Source: Xestospongia bergquistia (Eukaryota > Porifera > Demospongiae > Haplosclerida > Petrosiidae). From it: a DNA stretch of 64,000 bases. The notes beneath the pieces were generated by a model. The model was given only the letters and a program-made list of their open reading frames with translations. It did not search any database and was not told the origin of the DNA. The stretch spans positions 13,778,849 through 13,842,848 of the forward strand of contig OZ014412.1 of NCBI GenBank assembly GCA_963965975.1, given 5' to 3'. Positions 1 to 10,600 of this stretch are shown piece by piece. The position numbers and the translations under genes were made by a program. Position 1 is the stretch's first letter. The number at the start of each line of letters is the position of its first letter.

Positions 1-204
1 GATTTGACTAATTTTATATTTGGTATCTAAGAGGCTCTAACACCTACAGCTAATAAACTCATAGTATTCAATATTAACTAGACAATAACATTTTCAGCAG
101 CCATTTTGTACATTATTAATATCAAGCCTTGTTACTACATTACTCCACACCTGTTATATATGGGATTCTCCTGATGAATACTACCAATATCATCTGTTTT
201 GTTC

Positions 205-985
205 CACATTAATTCTGGATGGAGGCACCACATTCATATTGTAATAGACTTGACCACATTCCTATATTAACAAACGTCTATTACAGAAAACATCAAACCT
301 TAATTAAGCTACCAGCAATAACTGCTTTTTTCAACTTTTTCAGTTATTTCTGGGTGGAGACGCCATACCTTCTCTGGAATAGCCTCGTCCACATTCCTGT
401 ATTATAAAATGTCTATTAGTGAAAACATCAAACCTTAAGATACCTGCAACAAATGTTTCATTAAAATTTTCTATTATGTCTGGGTGGAGACACCACACCC
501 AATTTGAAATAGCCTTGAACACATTCCTATATTAACAAAATGATTATTATAGACAACATCAAAACTTAACTTACAAGCAATAGCTGTTTCTTAAATATTT
601 CTCTTATTTCTGGGTGGAGACACCACACCCACTTTGTAATAGATTCAAGCACATTCCTACATTATCAAAAATGACTATTATAGACAAAATCAAAACTTAA
701 ACTACCAGAAATAACTGCTTCTTTAACTTTTTCTGCTTTTTCTGAGTGAAGACCATGCACCCTCTTTGGAATAGCCTTCACCTCATCCTTGAATTAAAAA
801 AAGACCATTATTGACAACTTTAAAAGTAGAGTTACCCACAATATCTATTTCTCAACAATTTTCAGTTATTTCCTGGTAGACAGACTCCAACCACTTTAGA
901 ATAGCCTCATTCCCATTCTACATTATATATATATAACTATTATAGACAACATTAAACATTAAGTTACCAGCAATTACATAAGACA
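205..985. repeat. ~130-bp minisatellite, about 6 copies
   Basis: A unit with the core TGGGTGGAGACACCACACCC recurs with starts near 215, 351, 481, 611, 741 and 871, a spacing of 129-136 bp. Each unit also carries an 'acattcctatatta' block, a 'tattatagacaacatcaaa' block and an 'accagcaataactgctt' block. Copies diverge steadily toward the right. The short ORFs here (219-407 plus, 340-522 minus) simply read through the repeat. Confidence 0.9.
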
Positions 986-1366
986 TGGATTACATGTTAT
1001 AGAGTGAGTACAGTAGTTTACACTAACATGTTCACTGAGTCATTTCATCACCTTTTAAAGGTAGTACACTTTTAACAACAAGCAAGATCATTGTGTTAAT
1101 TGGTTCATGTTCTTTGAATTGAACGTACTTTATTTTACAAACAACTGTAAAAGAGGGAAAATGGTATAACAACACATAGAAAAAGTAAAATTCACAAAAG
1201 CTACAAAAGCTACAATGAAGTTACATGTACAATATCCACTTTTACAATCAACTAATGACAAAACATGGAGAATTCAGTCTCTTAATAAAAAAGACACTAC
1301 ATTCTCAACAAACTATTATAAAAGTTGTTCATGTAAAGCTTCATTACATAATGTGTCATGTGTGTG

Positions 1367-1434
1367 TACACATGTATTCATGTACACATGTATTCATGTA
1401 CACATGTATTCATGTACACATGTATTCATGTACA
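1367..1434. repeat. 16-bp tandem repeat
   Basis: About four perfect copies of a 16-bp unit (acacatgtattcatgt) in a row. It gives rise to spurious ORFs rich in His, Cys, Met and Val. Confidence 0.9.
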
Positions 1435-1639
1435 TTTATGGATACAAACTTACGTTACATAATGTGTAAGTATATATACTTCGTTCATATGTCAATCAAC
1501 AAACAAGAAGAAGAGGAGAACACAGAGAAGAAAGCTGAACTTGAAAATAATAATAATAATAGTGATAATAAAAAGAAATATGAACCACACACAATAGAAA
1601 ATGAACACATGAACAAAAGCATGGAGTATAACTAACAAT

Positions 1640-2200
1640 TAGCCTCATACCCAGGCTTTCATGAAAGAAAAGAAAACCTGGTAACTAATGCTTGCGCATG
1701 CGCGTAATTATAGGAAAATAGTGACATCATAATTACAACACTTTAAATTAAATGACGAAATGAATGGGCTGGGTTTATATTGATGACATTTCATTCACTA
1801 CACGAGTTTAAGCATGGTTAGTAGAGTTTGTCAGTTGTGCAGAGATTTAGTGGAAACAAAAAGAGCATCAAACTTGTTCAGTGTTGTTGGGATATAAAAC
1901 CACATGAAGACATCTTTTCCATCATATATAGCTTCAATGGACAAGAGTTGCTCTTTTTAAGAAAAAGATTTGGCATTACTAGCTGCTTTAGAGCTTAGAA
2001 TAGAGCAGCAGAAAAGTTTCTATTAGTACTACAAGTAGCCATCACAGTCTGACATTGCAGTAAAAGGACTTTTGATGTCATGGTTGACGGAAGATTCCTA
2101 AAGTATACTATTTTCCAAGAAATCTGTGGAAGTTAAACACATGCACAAACAGTAGTTACCAGGCTTTCTTTTCTTTTGCAAAAGCCTGGGTACAAGGCTA
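1640..2200. mobile_element. Non-autonomous DNA transposon (MITE) with 47-bp TIRs and 10-bp TSD
   Basis: Left terminal inverted repeat 1640-1686 begins TAGCCTCATACCCAGGC. The right end 2154-2200 is its reverse complement with a few mismatches. A perfect 10-bp target duplication, AACTAACAAT, lies at 1630-1639 and 2201-2210. The element is 561 bp. A 9-11 bp duplication fits Mutator-like elements best, but the superfamily is inferred from the duplication length alone. A short Cys-containing reading frame lies inside (see 1814-1897). Confidence 0.9.
1814..1897 (+). pseudogene. Short CxxC-containing reading frame inside MITE
   Basis: ATG at 1814 opens a 27-codon frame with VCQLCRDLVETKRASNLFS, a CxxC pair followed by an LFS-like stretch. 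This is reminiscent of the start of zinc-finger DNA-binding domains (ZAD or THAP-like) found at transposase N-termini. It stops after 27 codons and downstream frames are broken. It is probably the remnant of the autonomous parent's first exon, or chance. Confidence 0.25.
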
Positions 2201-2674
2201 AACTAACAATGAATGTGAAAGTAACAAAAGATGTAATAATAACAAGTGGACAGTTAATAGCAGTGAGTTTAACACACTCAAATATTTTATCTCATGTACT
2301 ACAAGGTGATTAATTCATAGACCTCACTACATACAAGAGCAAAAACATAATGTAGAAACTTCTCTCCTTAATACAATCTAACAATGACATTGATGTACTG
2401 ACAACAGTAAAAGAATATATTCAATCAAGTATTTCAGTACTTGAATTGAAATATATTTATTAGAAAACAAAGAAGTTTCAAGTCGACAATATATGCCTCA
2501 TCTAATTCTAATTATTCTAAACAACATAAATTTTTCTGAAAAATATAAAGAAAACAACAAACAAACAATGGACAAACCAACAATGGATGAACAGATGAAA
2601 ACAAGGTCAACAATGATAAACACAAACATTAAAATATGTTGTGTATGTTAATGAGATGAAGACAATACTTATGA

Positions 2675-2875
2675 CAGGGTTTCATCTACAAAAGTTTAGT
2701 AGGGGGAGAGGAGTCACAGTAATTAACCTATTTAATGGGCAGGGTCACAGTAATTATCATGTATTAACACGTAATCACATGATGATCAGAATTGTTTTTG
2801 AGATATTCTAGGGGGGGGAAGTCAGGGATTTAGGGGGGAAGCTTCCCCCTCACCCCACCTGTAGATGAAACCCTG
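2675..2875. mobile_element. 201-bp MITE, 15-bp perfect terminal inverted repeats, 5-bp TSD
   Basis: The left end CAGGGTTTCATCTAC (2675-2689) is the exact reverse complement of 2861-2875. TATGA is duplicated at 2670-2674 and 2876-2880. The interior has G-rich runs and two copies of 'gtcacagtaatta'. Superfamily not assigned. Confidence 0.88.
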
Positions 2876-2999
2876 TATGATATTAACATACCTTGAATTG
2901 ACAGTGACTAGTGTGGACTGTGGTTCATATTTCTTGTACTAAGAACAGTAACATCAAAGACGACAACATATTGATCTGTTAATATTGTCAATAACATTA

Positions 3000-3000
<1 letters not shown>

Positions 3001-3034
<34 letters not shown>
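3001..3034. repeat. (TA)n microsatellite
   Basis: Uninterrupted TA dinucleotide run. The flanking stretch 2881-3941 holds no gene I can recognise. A hydrophobic 99-codon frame at 3437-3736 has no recognisable domain and A+T-driven composition. Confidence 0.9.
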
Positions 3035-3038
<4 letters not shown>

Positions 3039-3941
3039 TTAATTCAGTTGATTTAAATATATAATATATTGTGATCAAATGTTTGACAGTTTAATGTAAA
3101 CTAAATCATATACACAATAATTAAATTACTAAGGCCATAGACAAAACTTAGTCACAACAAATAACGTCTTGTTACCTTACCTTAGAAAATTGTCTTAATA
3201 GAATCAACTAGAAATAAAGAGTTACAATGTGTCGTCTCAGTGAACAAGAGATAAAAGTTAGATTGAAGGTGTGGCCTCTCCGCCCATTGTTGATATATTG
3301 AGTTATGCGGGCTTTTTCGAAATGGTAATCCTACCGATTTTCAATCCTTTTTAATTTCTGGATTAATTATAATAATAATACGCTGTACATGTACGTGTGT
3401 AAATACAAACTAAAATGTATAAAAATGTAGAAGACATTGATTAAAATAATAACTATGACTGACAACAATATAATTATATTAACTTTGTTGTGCTTTAATA
3501 TTATTTATGTTCACAACACAAATAAGATATCAATTTCCCTTAATGACCACACCCTCATCATTTTCCTCTACACTTCATTATGTTCATCTCTATCAACAAC
3601 AGTCACTTTCTATTTCCTTTGTACTAGTGTACTATCAACTACAATCTATAGAATAGATCATAGATATTTTATACATATACATTCCTATAATGATATGATA
3701 TGGAAACACAATGATCTCTTGAGATTATTAACTTAAGTGTTATGGTTGTAGCAATGAACACAGTAATAAAAATTTACTGAAAACTGTCTATCATTATCAA
3801 AAGGAGTGGATACGAAATTGCTATGTACAGTAAATTATTTACATACCTGATAAACCTAGCTGTAATTTAAGAATACTCTAAAACATTTCCAATAGTTTAT
3901 AAACTTACTTGATGTCCATATTTTGCTACTTTATATTTTTT

Positions 3942-4054
3942 GCTACTCTACTTTTACTAACTACAATACAGTACTCTAGTTTTACTAACTACAATACAGT
4001 ACTCTAGTTTTACTAACTACAATACAGTACTCTAGTTGTACTAACTACAGTACT
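3942..4054. repeat. 28-bp tandem repeat, ~4 copies
   Basis: The unit 'tactctagttttactaact' followed by 'acaatacag' repeats four times with only end-copy changes. Confidence 0.9.
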
Positions 4055-4365
4055 CTCATCAGTTTCTAACTAATAACATACTAATATCATATAATGTTAG
4101 TGGAATAGACATACTTTGAATGAGACAATGAAGGAATTTGTTGCCCAATGTATTAACTTTGTTACTTGTTATAAGTTAAGACTCAATAATGTTGATGACG
4201 ATATCTTATATTCAACCTGACAAGGATATAAAAGAGACAAAATTATTATGTTAACAACATGTAAAATAGAACAATTAAATATCTTATAAACAAAGGGACA
4301 TATACAATAAGTCTAATGTACACTAGCATAATTTTAAAGGTTTTAATTGTTTAACTCTACATCAC

Positions 4366-5722
4366 ACATGATAGATTGTGGAATGTATGATTTGATAAAT
4401 TGATGAAGTTATAAATAAAAGTCTTTATTAATCCAATTGTCACATCCACAGTGGAAAAGACACACCATATGCAGGTGTGGGGTTGGCTGTAGATGACTAT
4501 AGCTAACAATTTCACTGCTAAGAGTTACTTGGTTAGGTGAGTATACTTCTGCATTAGGGATGGGCCTCATCCATTGTGGTGGCAGCTGTCTGCAGCTAGT
4601 CTCATTGCCTCTATAAGTTAAAGAGAGTGAACTGATAATAAGCATTAAATTTTATTCATAAATATCATAGAAAATCACCAAAAGAATAACATTACAAAAA
4701 TAATATTGTAATATTAAGCAAAATTACTAAAAATAAAAACTAAAGAAGTTAAATTATTTATTATGCAAGCAAAAATATGATTAGTTATATTTAAAATTGT
4801 GTTAAAGTAATATTCTTTAATTGTAAGTAAATGATTTTGTTTTAGAAACTGTTATAATTACTTAAAAGAAAGAAACAATTGAAATAATACTGAAGATTAC
4901 ACAGAAGTAGTAGAAGGTCAATATAACAATTTATATTGTTAACTGAACAACTGGTTGTATGAAAAATTTAATATGACTTAAAAACAAATAACTGACAGTT
5001 AATAATATAATATTCAACTATTGTCATTGCTATTAATGTAATTCAATTATTTTTTTAGCATGCATAATTCTTCCAATTACATCTCTCTCTTTATTACTTA
5101 ATAATCTTATTTTCTATCAGTGTTGATGAAAACATGTAAAGATCAATATAATAATCAAATAAAGAACCTCATATCATTTGTCATTATTAATGAATGTATA
5201 TGTTTTTGTATATAGTAATATAATGCAGTGTTGATGAAAATTATAGTTTGTTGACAAAAGTATATAGAGGTAGAGAGTAATAAGCAAATAAATAATTGTA
5301 TTAAGTTCTCTATCTTTCCAAGACTGTTACTTTTCCCTTTTTTGAGCAATCCTTCCAATATTAATATTCTGTTGAGTTCTGTTAACTGATCTATTTGACA
5401 GAACAATATATGACATGTACGGCCTTATTAAAATTATACTTTATGATGTTAATATTTATTCACCAAAATTAATTATTTCAATTATTTAGTAGATTTATAA
5501 TTATTAATTTAGCAAAATAATATTATTATTATTAGCTTAATTGTTTTAAATTACAAAGGTTATCCATTTATGTGCAATCCATTAATTCCAATTAGTTACA
5601 CTTGCATATGATGTGTCTTGTTCAGTGTGCATGGATGTGACAATTGGATTAATAAAGACTTTTACTTATAACTTTATCAATTTATCAAATAATATATATT
5701 CCAAAATCTGTCATGTATAAAT
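4366..5722. repeat. Large imperfect inverted repeat, ~115-bp arms
   Basis: The left arm 4366-4485 (containing 'aagtctttattaatccaatt') matches the reverse complement of 5606-5722, including short flanking blocks such as 'gacacaccatatgcaggtgt' versus 'gacacatcatatgcaagtgt'. The right arm is also the start of the repeat family at 12496 and 19336, so this may be two oppositely oriented repeat insertions rather than one element. The 1.1 kb between the arms has no supported gene. Confidence 0.6.
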
Positions 5723-7041
5723 TAATGTTAAAAAATTAAAATCATTCAAAATATTTTAGGTTTTAACTATTCTTCCTTCTTACTTTATATTATTTTCTTT
5801 CAGTCCACCCTCTCAGTAACTGTGAATTAACAATAGAATCATTTTAACTTCCCTTTTAATGCATACTCATCAAATTTCTATATTCGGTGTTTAAAGTTTT
5901 ATTCATAATTTTTTACAGTTATATTACTCATTACTAGTTGTTCATTTGTACTTGGACTGTTGTACAAAGTGTAAGTAAGAAAGCAACTTTAGTATGTATA
6001 AATGAAATAAACACAAACAGATATTAGAAAGATATAAAGTGGTAGTTACATTTATTTGACATAATACTCTATATTGTAATGAAGAGTTATTAGGCAAAGG
6101 TATATTTTAAAGTAACAGTTCATTAATGTGTTACAACTTCAGTTCTGTTGTAGTAATTGAGTGATGTTTGTTGTAATGTGCCATAAAATAGCTGATCATG
6201 ATATGCGTGTCATCTTACAAATAATATTAACTTTAACTTAAGGTAATTTGCTCTAGAAGTGAAATATCAGCTCTCTCTTTTGAATTAATATTTGGATGTA
6301 CTCCAACTGGCAACTGCTTATCAAAATCTGTATTGCCAAAATCATGAGCTGTAGTTTGAACAACATTCTATAGCTATTTATTAGTGTTGGGTTTAGTTAT
6401 GAAATTTAGTTTTAGTTTAGTTATAGTTAGTTTTATAGTCTAAGTAAAATATTTTTTTGTTAGTTATAATTATTTTTTTTATTGCTCATCTAGTTTCAGT
6501 TTAGTTTTAGTTACTTAGCTATAAATCTATAGCAATTTAGTTAGTTATAGTTATTGGCTTATAGTTTTATTTTTATCATTTTTCTTTGGGAATAATACCC
6601 CATTCTATTATTATGTCTAGTTAAGATATTTTCAGCCATATGACAATCTAAATATTTCTTACATCTAAGGTAGTTTTTTGTCTCTGATTCCTCGCAAAAA
6701 ATATACTAAAACACCAATGAAAGATTCTGTCATTCCTTTTTTAGGTCCAGATGTCACAATTGATTTGCTGCATGATATTACTCTTTAGTCTAGCTACTAC
6801 TTCAATATTTCCTCTGTAATTTTACCCCTTCCTGGTAAGGTATATCATGGTTCTAATTATATATATCAATAATAGCAATGTCAATGAAGCAAATAATTGT
6901 TGAAGCAGTCAATTAATTATTTCCAGTGCATTCTATTTTTATTCAAGACACGTTATTGATGTTTACTTTGCTCTCAATGTCTACCTCTGATGTAGTATGA
7001 ATAAAATATGGTCATATAATAATTAATTTTTATTATAACAT

Positions 7042-7273
7042 CACTGTAAAAATTAATATGTCATTTTAACAATTCGTTTGTACTTTACATAGGTGGATTA
7101 CTATAGAATATAGAATTTATGTGAATTACTCATTGTGTAATTTGTTGGTATGTACCAGTACAACATACCAACAAATTACATTGTGACCAATTCTCAAGAA
7201 TTCTAATTCCATACTAATCCACCCATGTAAACTACAAATTAGTTTTTAAAATGACATATTAATTTTTACAGTG
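7042..7273. mobile_element. 232-bp MITE with CACTGTAAAAATT termini
   Basis: The ends CACTGTAAAAATTAATATGT (from 7042) and its reverse complement (to 7273) are near perfect for ~30 bp, and similarity continues to ~65 bp. The paralogous locus at 23517-23530 reads 'ataacatgttagtc' with no insert, which fixes the ends and shows only AT duplicated. The centre contains a hairpin (7136-7182) with 18-bp arms. CACTG ends recall CACTA/Mirage-type elements; this is inference. Confidence 0.88.
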
Positions 7274-8296
7274 ATGTTAGTCAAAACAGTAGTAATGGAG
7301 TAATAGCATCCTCTTTAATAACGAAACAAGAATATAATTGTAAATAACTATTAAAAATTACTTAAGTAACTTTAACGTTTTTCATGAGTAATATCAATGT
7401 CATACATTGATATTATATATTTGCTATAGATGAAGAAAACAATACAGTTATGAGATACTGCTTTAACTCTATTTGATAATAATACTATAGGTTACATTAA
7501 GTACATTCTATAACATTTCTTTGCTAAGATCAAAAATAGTTGACAAAATCTAATAATGAATACAGCAAAAATAATTTTAGTCAGACATTGAAGGTGTTGC
7601 TTGCTACAGGATATTAATCTGCCAAAAATCAGAGAGCTATACATGACTTGAAATTGCAAGGAATCATTTAATAATGGTCATAAGGTATTCCAGTTTTTCT
7701 TTGAATAATGCAGTAATGGTTTATCTTGTGATGATTTATCTTGTGAGTATGTCCACATTTAGAATACATGTCAACATCTTTTGTTCACTTCATTAATCAG
7801 TATTACTTGTATTATTAATAGTGTTACCTTTAATAAATTATTCAGTAACTTAATTTTTAAAATATGTATTTTTAAAATAAGTAAAGTAGCTAAACAATAA
7901 ATACTGCCATGTTCACATTAAAATCAAGGTACATAGAAAAATAAATGGTATCACAAAAACACACATTTAAGTAGGAAGTTTCATAATCATTATTAATGTA
8001 ACTGTGCCTAATGAAGTAGAATTACCTATTATCTAAAGGATGGACAGAGACATCATTATAGTTCATTAGTATAAGTTGTATAATTATGAATATTGAAATC
8101 ATTGTTTATATGGTACAGGAGTGCATACTCCAATGTGAAATTAATCCATTAGATTTTATTTTTTATAATTTATGATCTAGAATATAGTATTAATGTCTCA
8201 TTAGTTATTTGTATTGACATGTATTTAAGATTCCAAATATGGTCATGAAATAAGCAGTAGTTCTTGAAACTAACTTACTCTTACATTTAGAGCGGC

Positions 8297-8366
8297 TACA
8301 AATCTCTTTGTAAAAAGGTATAGTAAGTTATATCACTTACCATACCTTTTTACAAAGAGATTTGTA
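8297..8366. mobile_element. 70-bp near-perfect palindrome flanked by TA
   Basis: The arms, starting TACAAATCTCTTTG and ending CAAAGAGATTTGTA, pair over ~34 bp with three or four mismatches and almost no loop. A related copy lies at 25467-25536. TA at both edges suggests a tiny mariner-type MITE. A hairpin RNA would also fold. Confidence 0.7.
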
Positions 8367-8799
8367 ACTAGCAGCTAAAACACAAAGGTGTGGCTGGATC
8401 CCAAAAGGGTGGAGCTCATATCGTAGTTCATTATATTATATTTATTTTCAACAGGAAGTGTCAATATGTAATTATAGAAATTAAGTTACACAATACAAAA
8501 AAATAAAAGGATTGTAAGGTCATTTTGTCAACAAAATTACTTGTATTATAGTTAACAAAAACTACAGAAATCTTAAGAATACACAAGATTAGTACATTGT
8601 ACACTAACAATAATTTACAAAAATAGCATAAAATCTTACAGAAGACACTGTTAAGAAACTACTCCAAGACTTAGCAAAAGTACTCAAAGCAATAACCGTA
8701 ACATAGTCAAATTATAATATAATAAAAAAAATAAAAATAAGAACAATTATATATATTTTAAGCTAGTCTAAATATAGAAACCATAGAAACCCTTAAAGA

Positions 8800-9142
8800 A
8801 GTGAAATACTTTTGTCAAACAAAGTCTTTCTAACAGAGTTATTTGGTATGTATGTTTGGTTTAGCTAGAAACTCTTTCATTTTCATTGCAGTAGAATTGT
8901 GTACTATTATAGGGCTTTCTACTGCAGCAATAACAATCGCCCAAGTCACATCAGTAGGGATGATATCTACCCAAATGTAGATTAAACCCTATTTCCATCA
9001 TCTTGTGGGTTACTACTACAACTTTTAATACATTGTATTCCACTTCAAAGGCTTGAGTTGTCTTTTTATGCATATTTTATATCAGATAGAAGGCTAAGAA
9101 GATCCATAATGCTGGGTTCTTACTTAATGACTCATGATGTCT
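8800..9142 (-). pseudogene. Death-domain pseudo-exon of an ANK-ROCO-Death paralogue
   Basis: The minus strand matches the Death-domain exon at 31827-32170 along its whole length. Recognisable pieces include the NPQDDG turn, 'VTWAIVIAAVESPIIVHNST' and MKMKEFLAK, and the splice acceptor context 'ctatag' is kept. It is dead: the first conserved tryptophan (EWKK in the intact copy) is a stop codon and there are further frame breaks. The similarity continues into the 3' flank (8380-8800 resembles 31414-31826). Confidence 0.8.
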
Positions 9143-9284
9143 CTATAGTAAGAGGAAATTTTAAATTATTGAATGTTTGTTTTTTAACTGAAAGTCAGTG
9201 TAGGGTTGACTTAATAGGATTGATACAAATACAGTAAAGCGCAGTAAAAGTGAAGGCATAAATTAATTTTAGACTATCTTATCT

Positions 9285-9405
9285 AATTTCTCTTGCCAAG
9301 CTCACTTTTAACTGCAGTAGCAGCACTTTCATTAAGTTGTTGTGCTTGATTAATGTCTTTTGCTGATATGCTATCTTTACAGCAAGTAAGTATTTTTGTT
9401 TTGAA
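9285..9405 (-). pseudogene. C-terminal ROCO exon fragment (dead paralogue)
   Basis: The frame reads ILTCCKDSISAKDINQAQQL and ends near 'KSELG', matching MVLTCCKDNMSTKDINEIRQ and 'TSKLG' at the end of the large exon at 32304. The donor position is shifted to 'gcaagag'. It is separated from the rest of the homologous sequence (10229-10600) by a foldback repeat insertion. Confidence 0.8.
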
Positions 9406-9411
9406 AGTCTT

Positions 9412-9492
9412 AGGGAGAGAGGTAATAGATATGAAAGGACATTTCAGACTTAATGTTTGTCTGGACAACCAATACTAAAAATAAAAAAAAAA

Positions 9493-9531
<39 letters not shown>

Positions 9532-10215
9532 TACAACAAGCAAGGAAAATACATTTAAGAAATCCATAGCAACAGCCGATGAGATAGCAGGAATAGAGTC
9601 CTTGATAGATCACAATTGGCTGAAGTGAGTAAGGTTGTTTTCATCTTTTAACTGGAGATCTCATCAGCAGACAAGGCAGATACATAAAAAGTCCTAGATT
9701 ATTATTCACCCTCCAATAGGTTAGTGAGATAGAGCATGCCACTGTTAAAATTAACCATGAGAGAACATCAACAATAGCCAGAGGTAGCCACACCCATGTG
9801 TATATAGCTACATACAAATAATTGTTGAAAAGTGTTAGGCAGAGGGGTAATAGATATAAAAGGACAATTCAGACTTTATGTTGTCTGAAATACCAATACT
9901 AAAAATCAACAAACCAAACCAAGCTTTATATACAATACAACAACCAATCAAAATACATCTAAGAAGCCCATAGCAACAGCCAATGAGATAGCTGGAATAG
10001 AGTCCTTGACAGATCTCAAGTGAAATTTCCATTAGTAGATCAAAATTACCTTGCTCACTTCAACCAGTTGTGATCTGTCAAGGATTTTATTCTAGCTTTC
10101 TCGTTGCTGTTGGTATGGACACCTTTAATGTATTTGATCATTTGTTGTATTGTATATGTGGCTTGGTAATTTTTAGTATTGGTTGTCCAGACAAATATAG
10201 AGTCTCAAATATGTT
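9412..10215. mobile_element. Foldback/MITE repeat cluster inside dead ROCO paralogue
   Basis: Three related arms are present. 9455-9615 and 9890-10020 run in the same direction, and 10065-10195 is inverted. The outer end 'gtctggacaaccaatacta' occurs at both borders, and the arms share the block 'caatgagatagctggaatag' with minor changes. A (TA)n run lies at 9496-9528. The insertion splits the ROCO-like coding homology. The short minus-strand ORFs here (9410-9613, 9835-10032) read the repeat arms and are not genes. Confidence 0.7.
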
Positions 10216-10228
10216 TTCATAAGTATTT

Positions 10229-10600
10229 TCATGTCTTCATGCATTTGGACGATACAAATGGTCTATCAGAGGCAAACATACAGAGCAAAGGAAATGTTCC
10301 TGAGGCATTGAGATAGTTTAGTTTATATTGAAATTTCTTGAATAAATCTTTGATTGCTTTAAAAATGACAGCTTTGATAGTGGAGGACTTTGTAAGAATA
10401 TATATCCATGCAGTAGATAGCTTCAATGAATAAGACTGCTCCTCCAGGACTAATACATGTTAAATGAATAGTATTACCATACAAAATCCGTGAAACATAA
10501 TTATTATATACAATAGCTAGTGATAGTGACTTTTGTCTTACTCGACAACACTTTCTGTAGACACTGTAAGATTGAAATAAGAACTTCACAGCAGAATAAT
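10229..10600 (-). pseudogene. ROCO C-terminal exon fragment (dead paralogue), D1 copy
   Basis: Minus-strand frames read ILYGNTIHLTCISPGGAVLF and 'SSTIKAVIFKAIKDLFKKFQ', matching AIRLACIGTGGAVLLVDAIC and CSTIKTVIFEAIEDVVKKFQ in the intact exon at 32304-34373. Frameshifts split it into two overlapping frames and stop codons follow CRPN. It represents only the last ~110 residues of that exon. Confidence 0.82.

Larger units (their letters stand above)
5638..8440. repeat. Third, transposon-free paralogue of the duplicated segment
   Basis: 5638-6443 matches 12496-13277 and 19336-20118. From 6437 onward the sequence matches the DNA on the far side of the PGBD-like elements (16026 onward and 22911 onward). 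The segment therefore preserves the empty insertion site (AGTCTAA at 6437-6443). It continues to ~8200, matching 23527-24430, and includes a TTAGTT-rich low-complexity stretch at 6390-6570. No coding region is seen. Confidence 0.8.

Noticed and set aside
205-985. Possible CRISPR array
   Set aside because: Units are contiguous ~130-bp tandem repeats without short direct repeats and unique spacers, in a eukaryotic context.
1225-1635. 136-codon ORF over the 16-bp repeat
   Set aside because: Half of it is the tandem repeat read in frame; the rest is Asn/Glu/Lys-rich A+T composition with no domain.
3437-3736. 99-codon hydrophobic ORF
   Set aside because: Ile/Leu/Thr-rich frame expected in A+T-rich DNA, with no domain or splice support.
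9835-10032. Conserved minus-strand ORF also seen at 16640-16864
   Set aside because: Similarity is due to the segmental duplication, and the frame reads a foldback repeat arm (third relative at 9410-9613).
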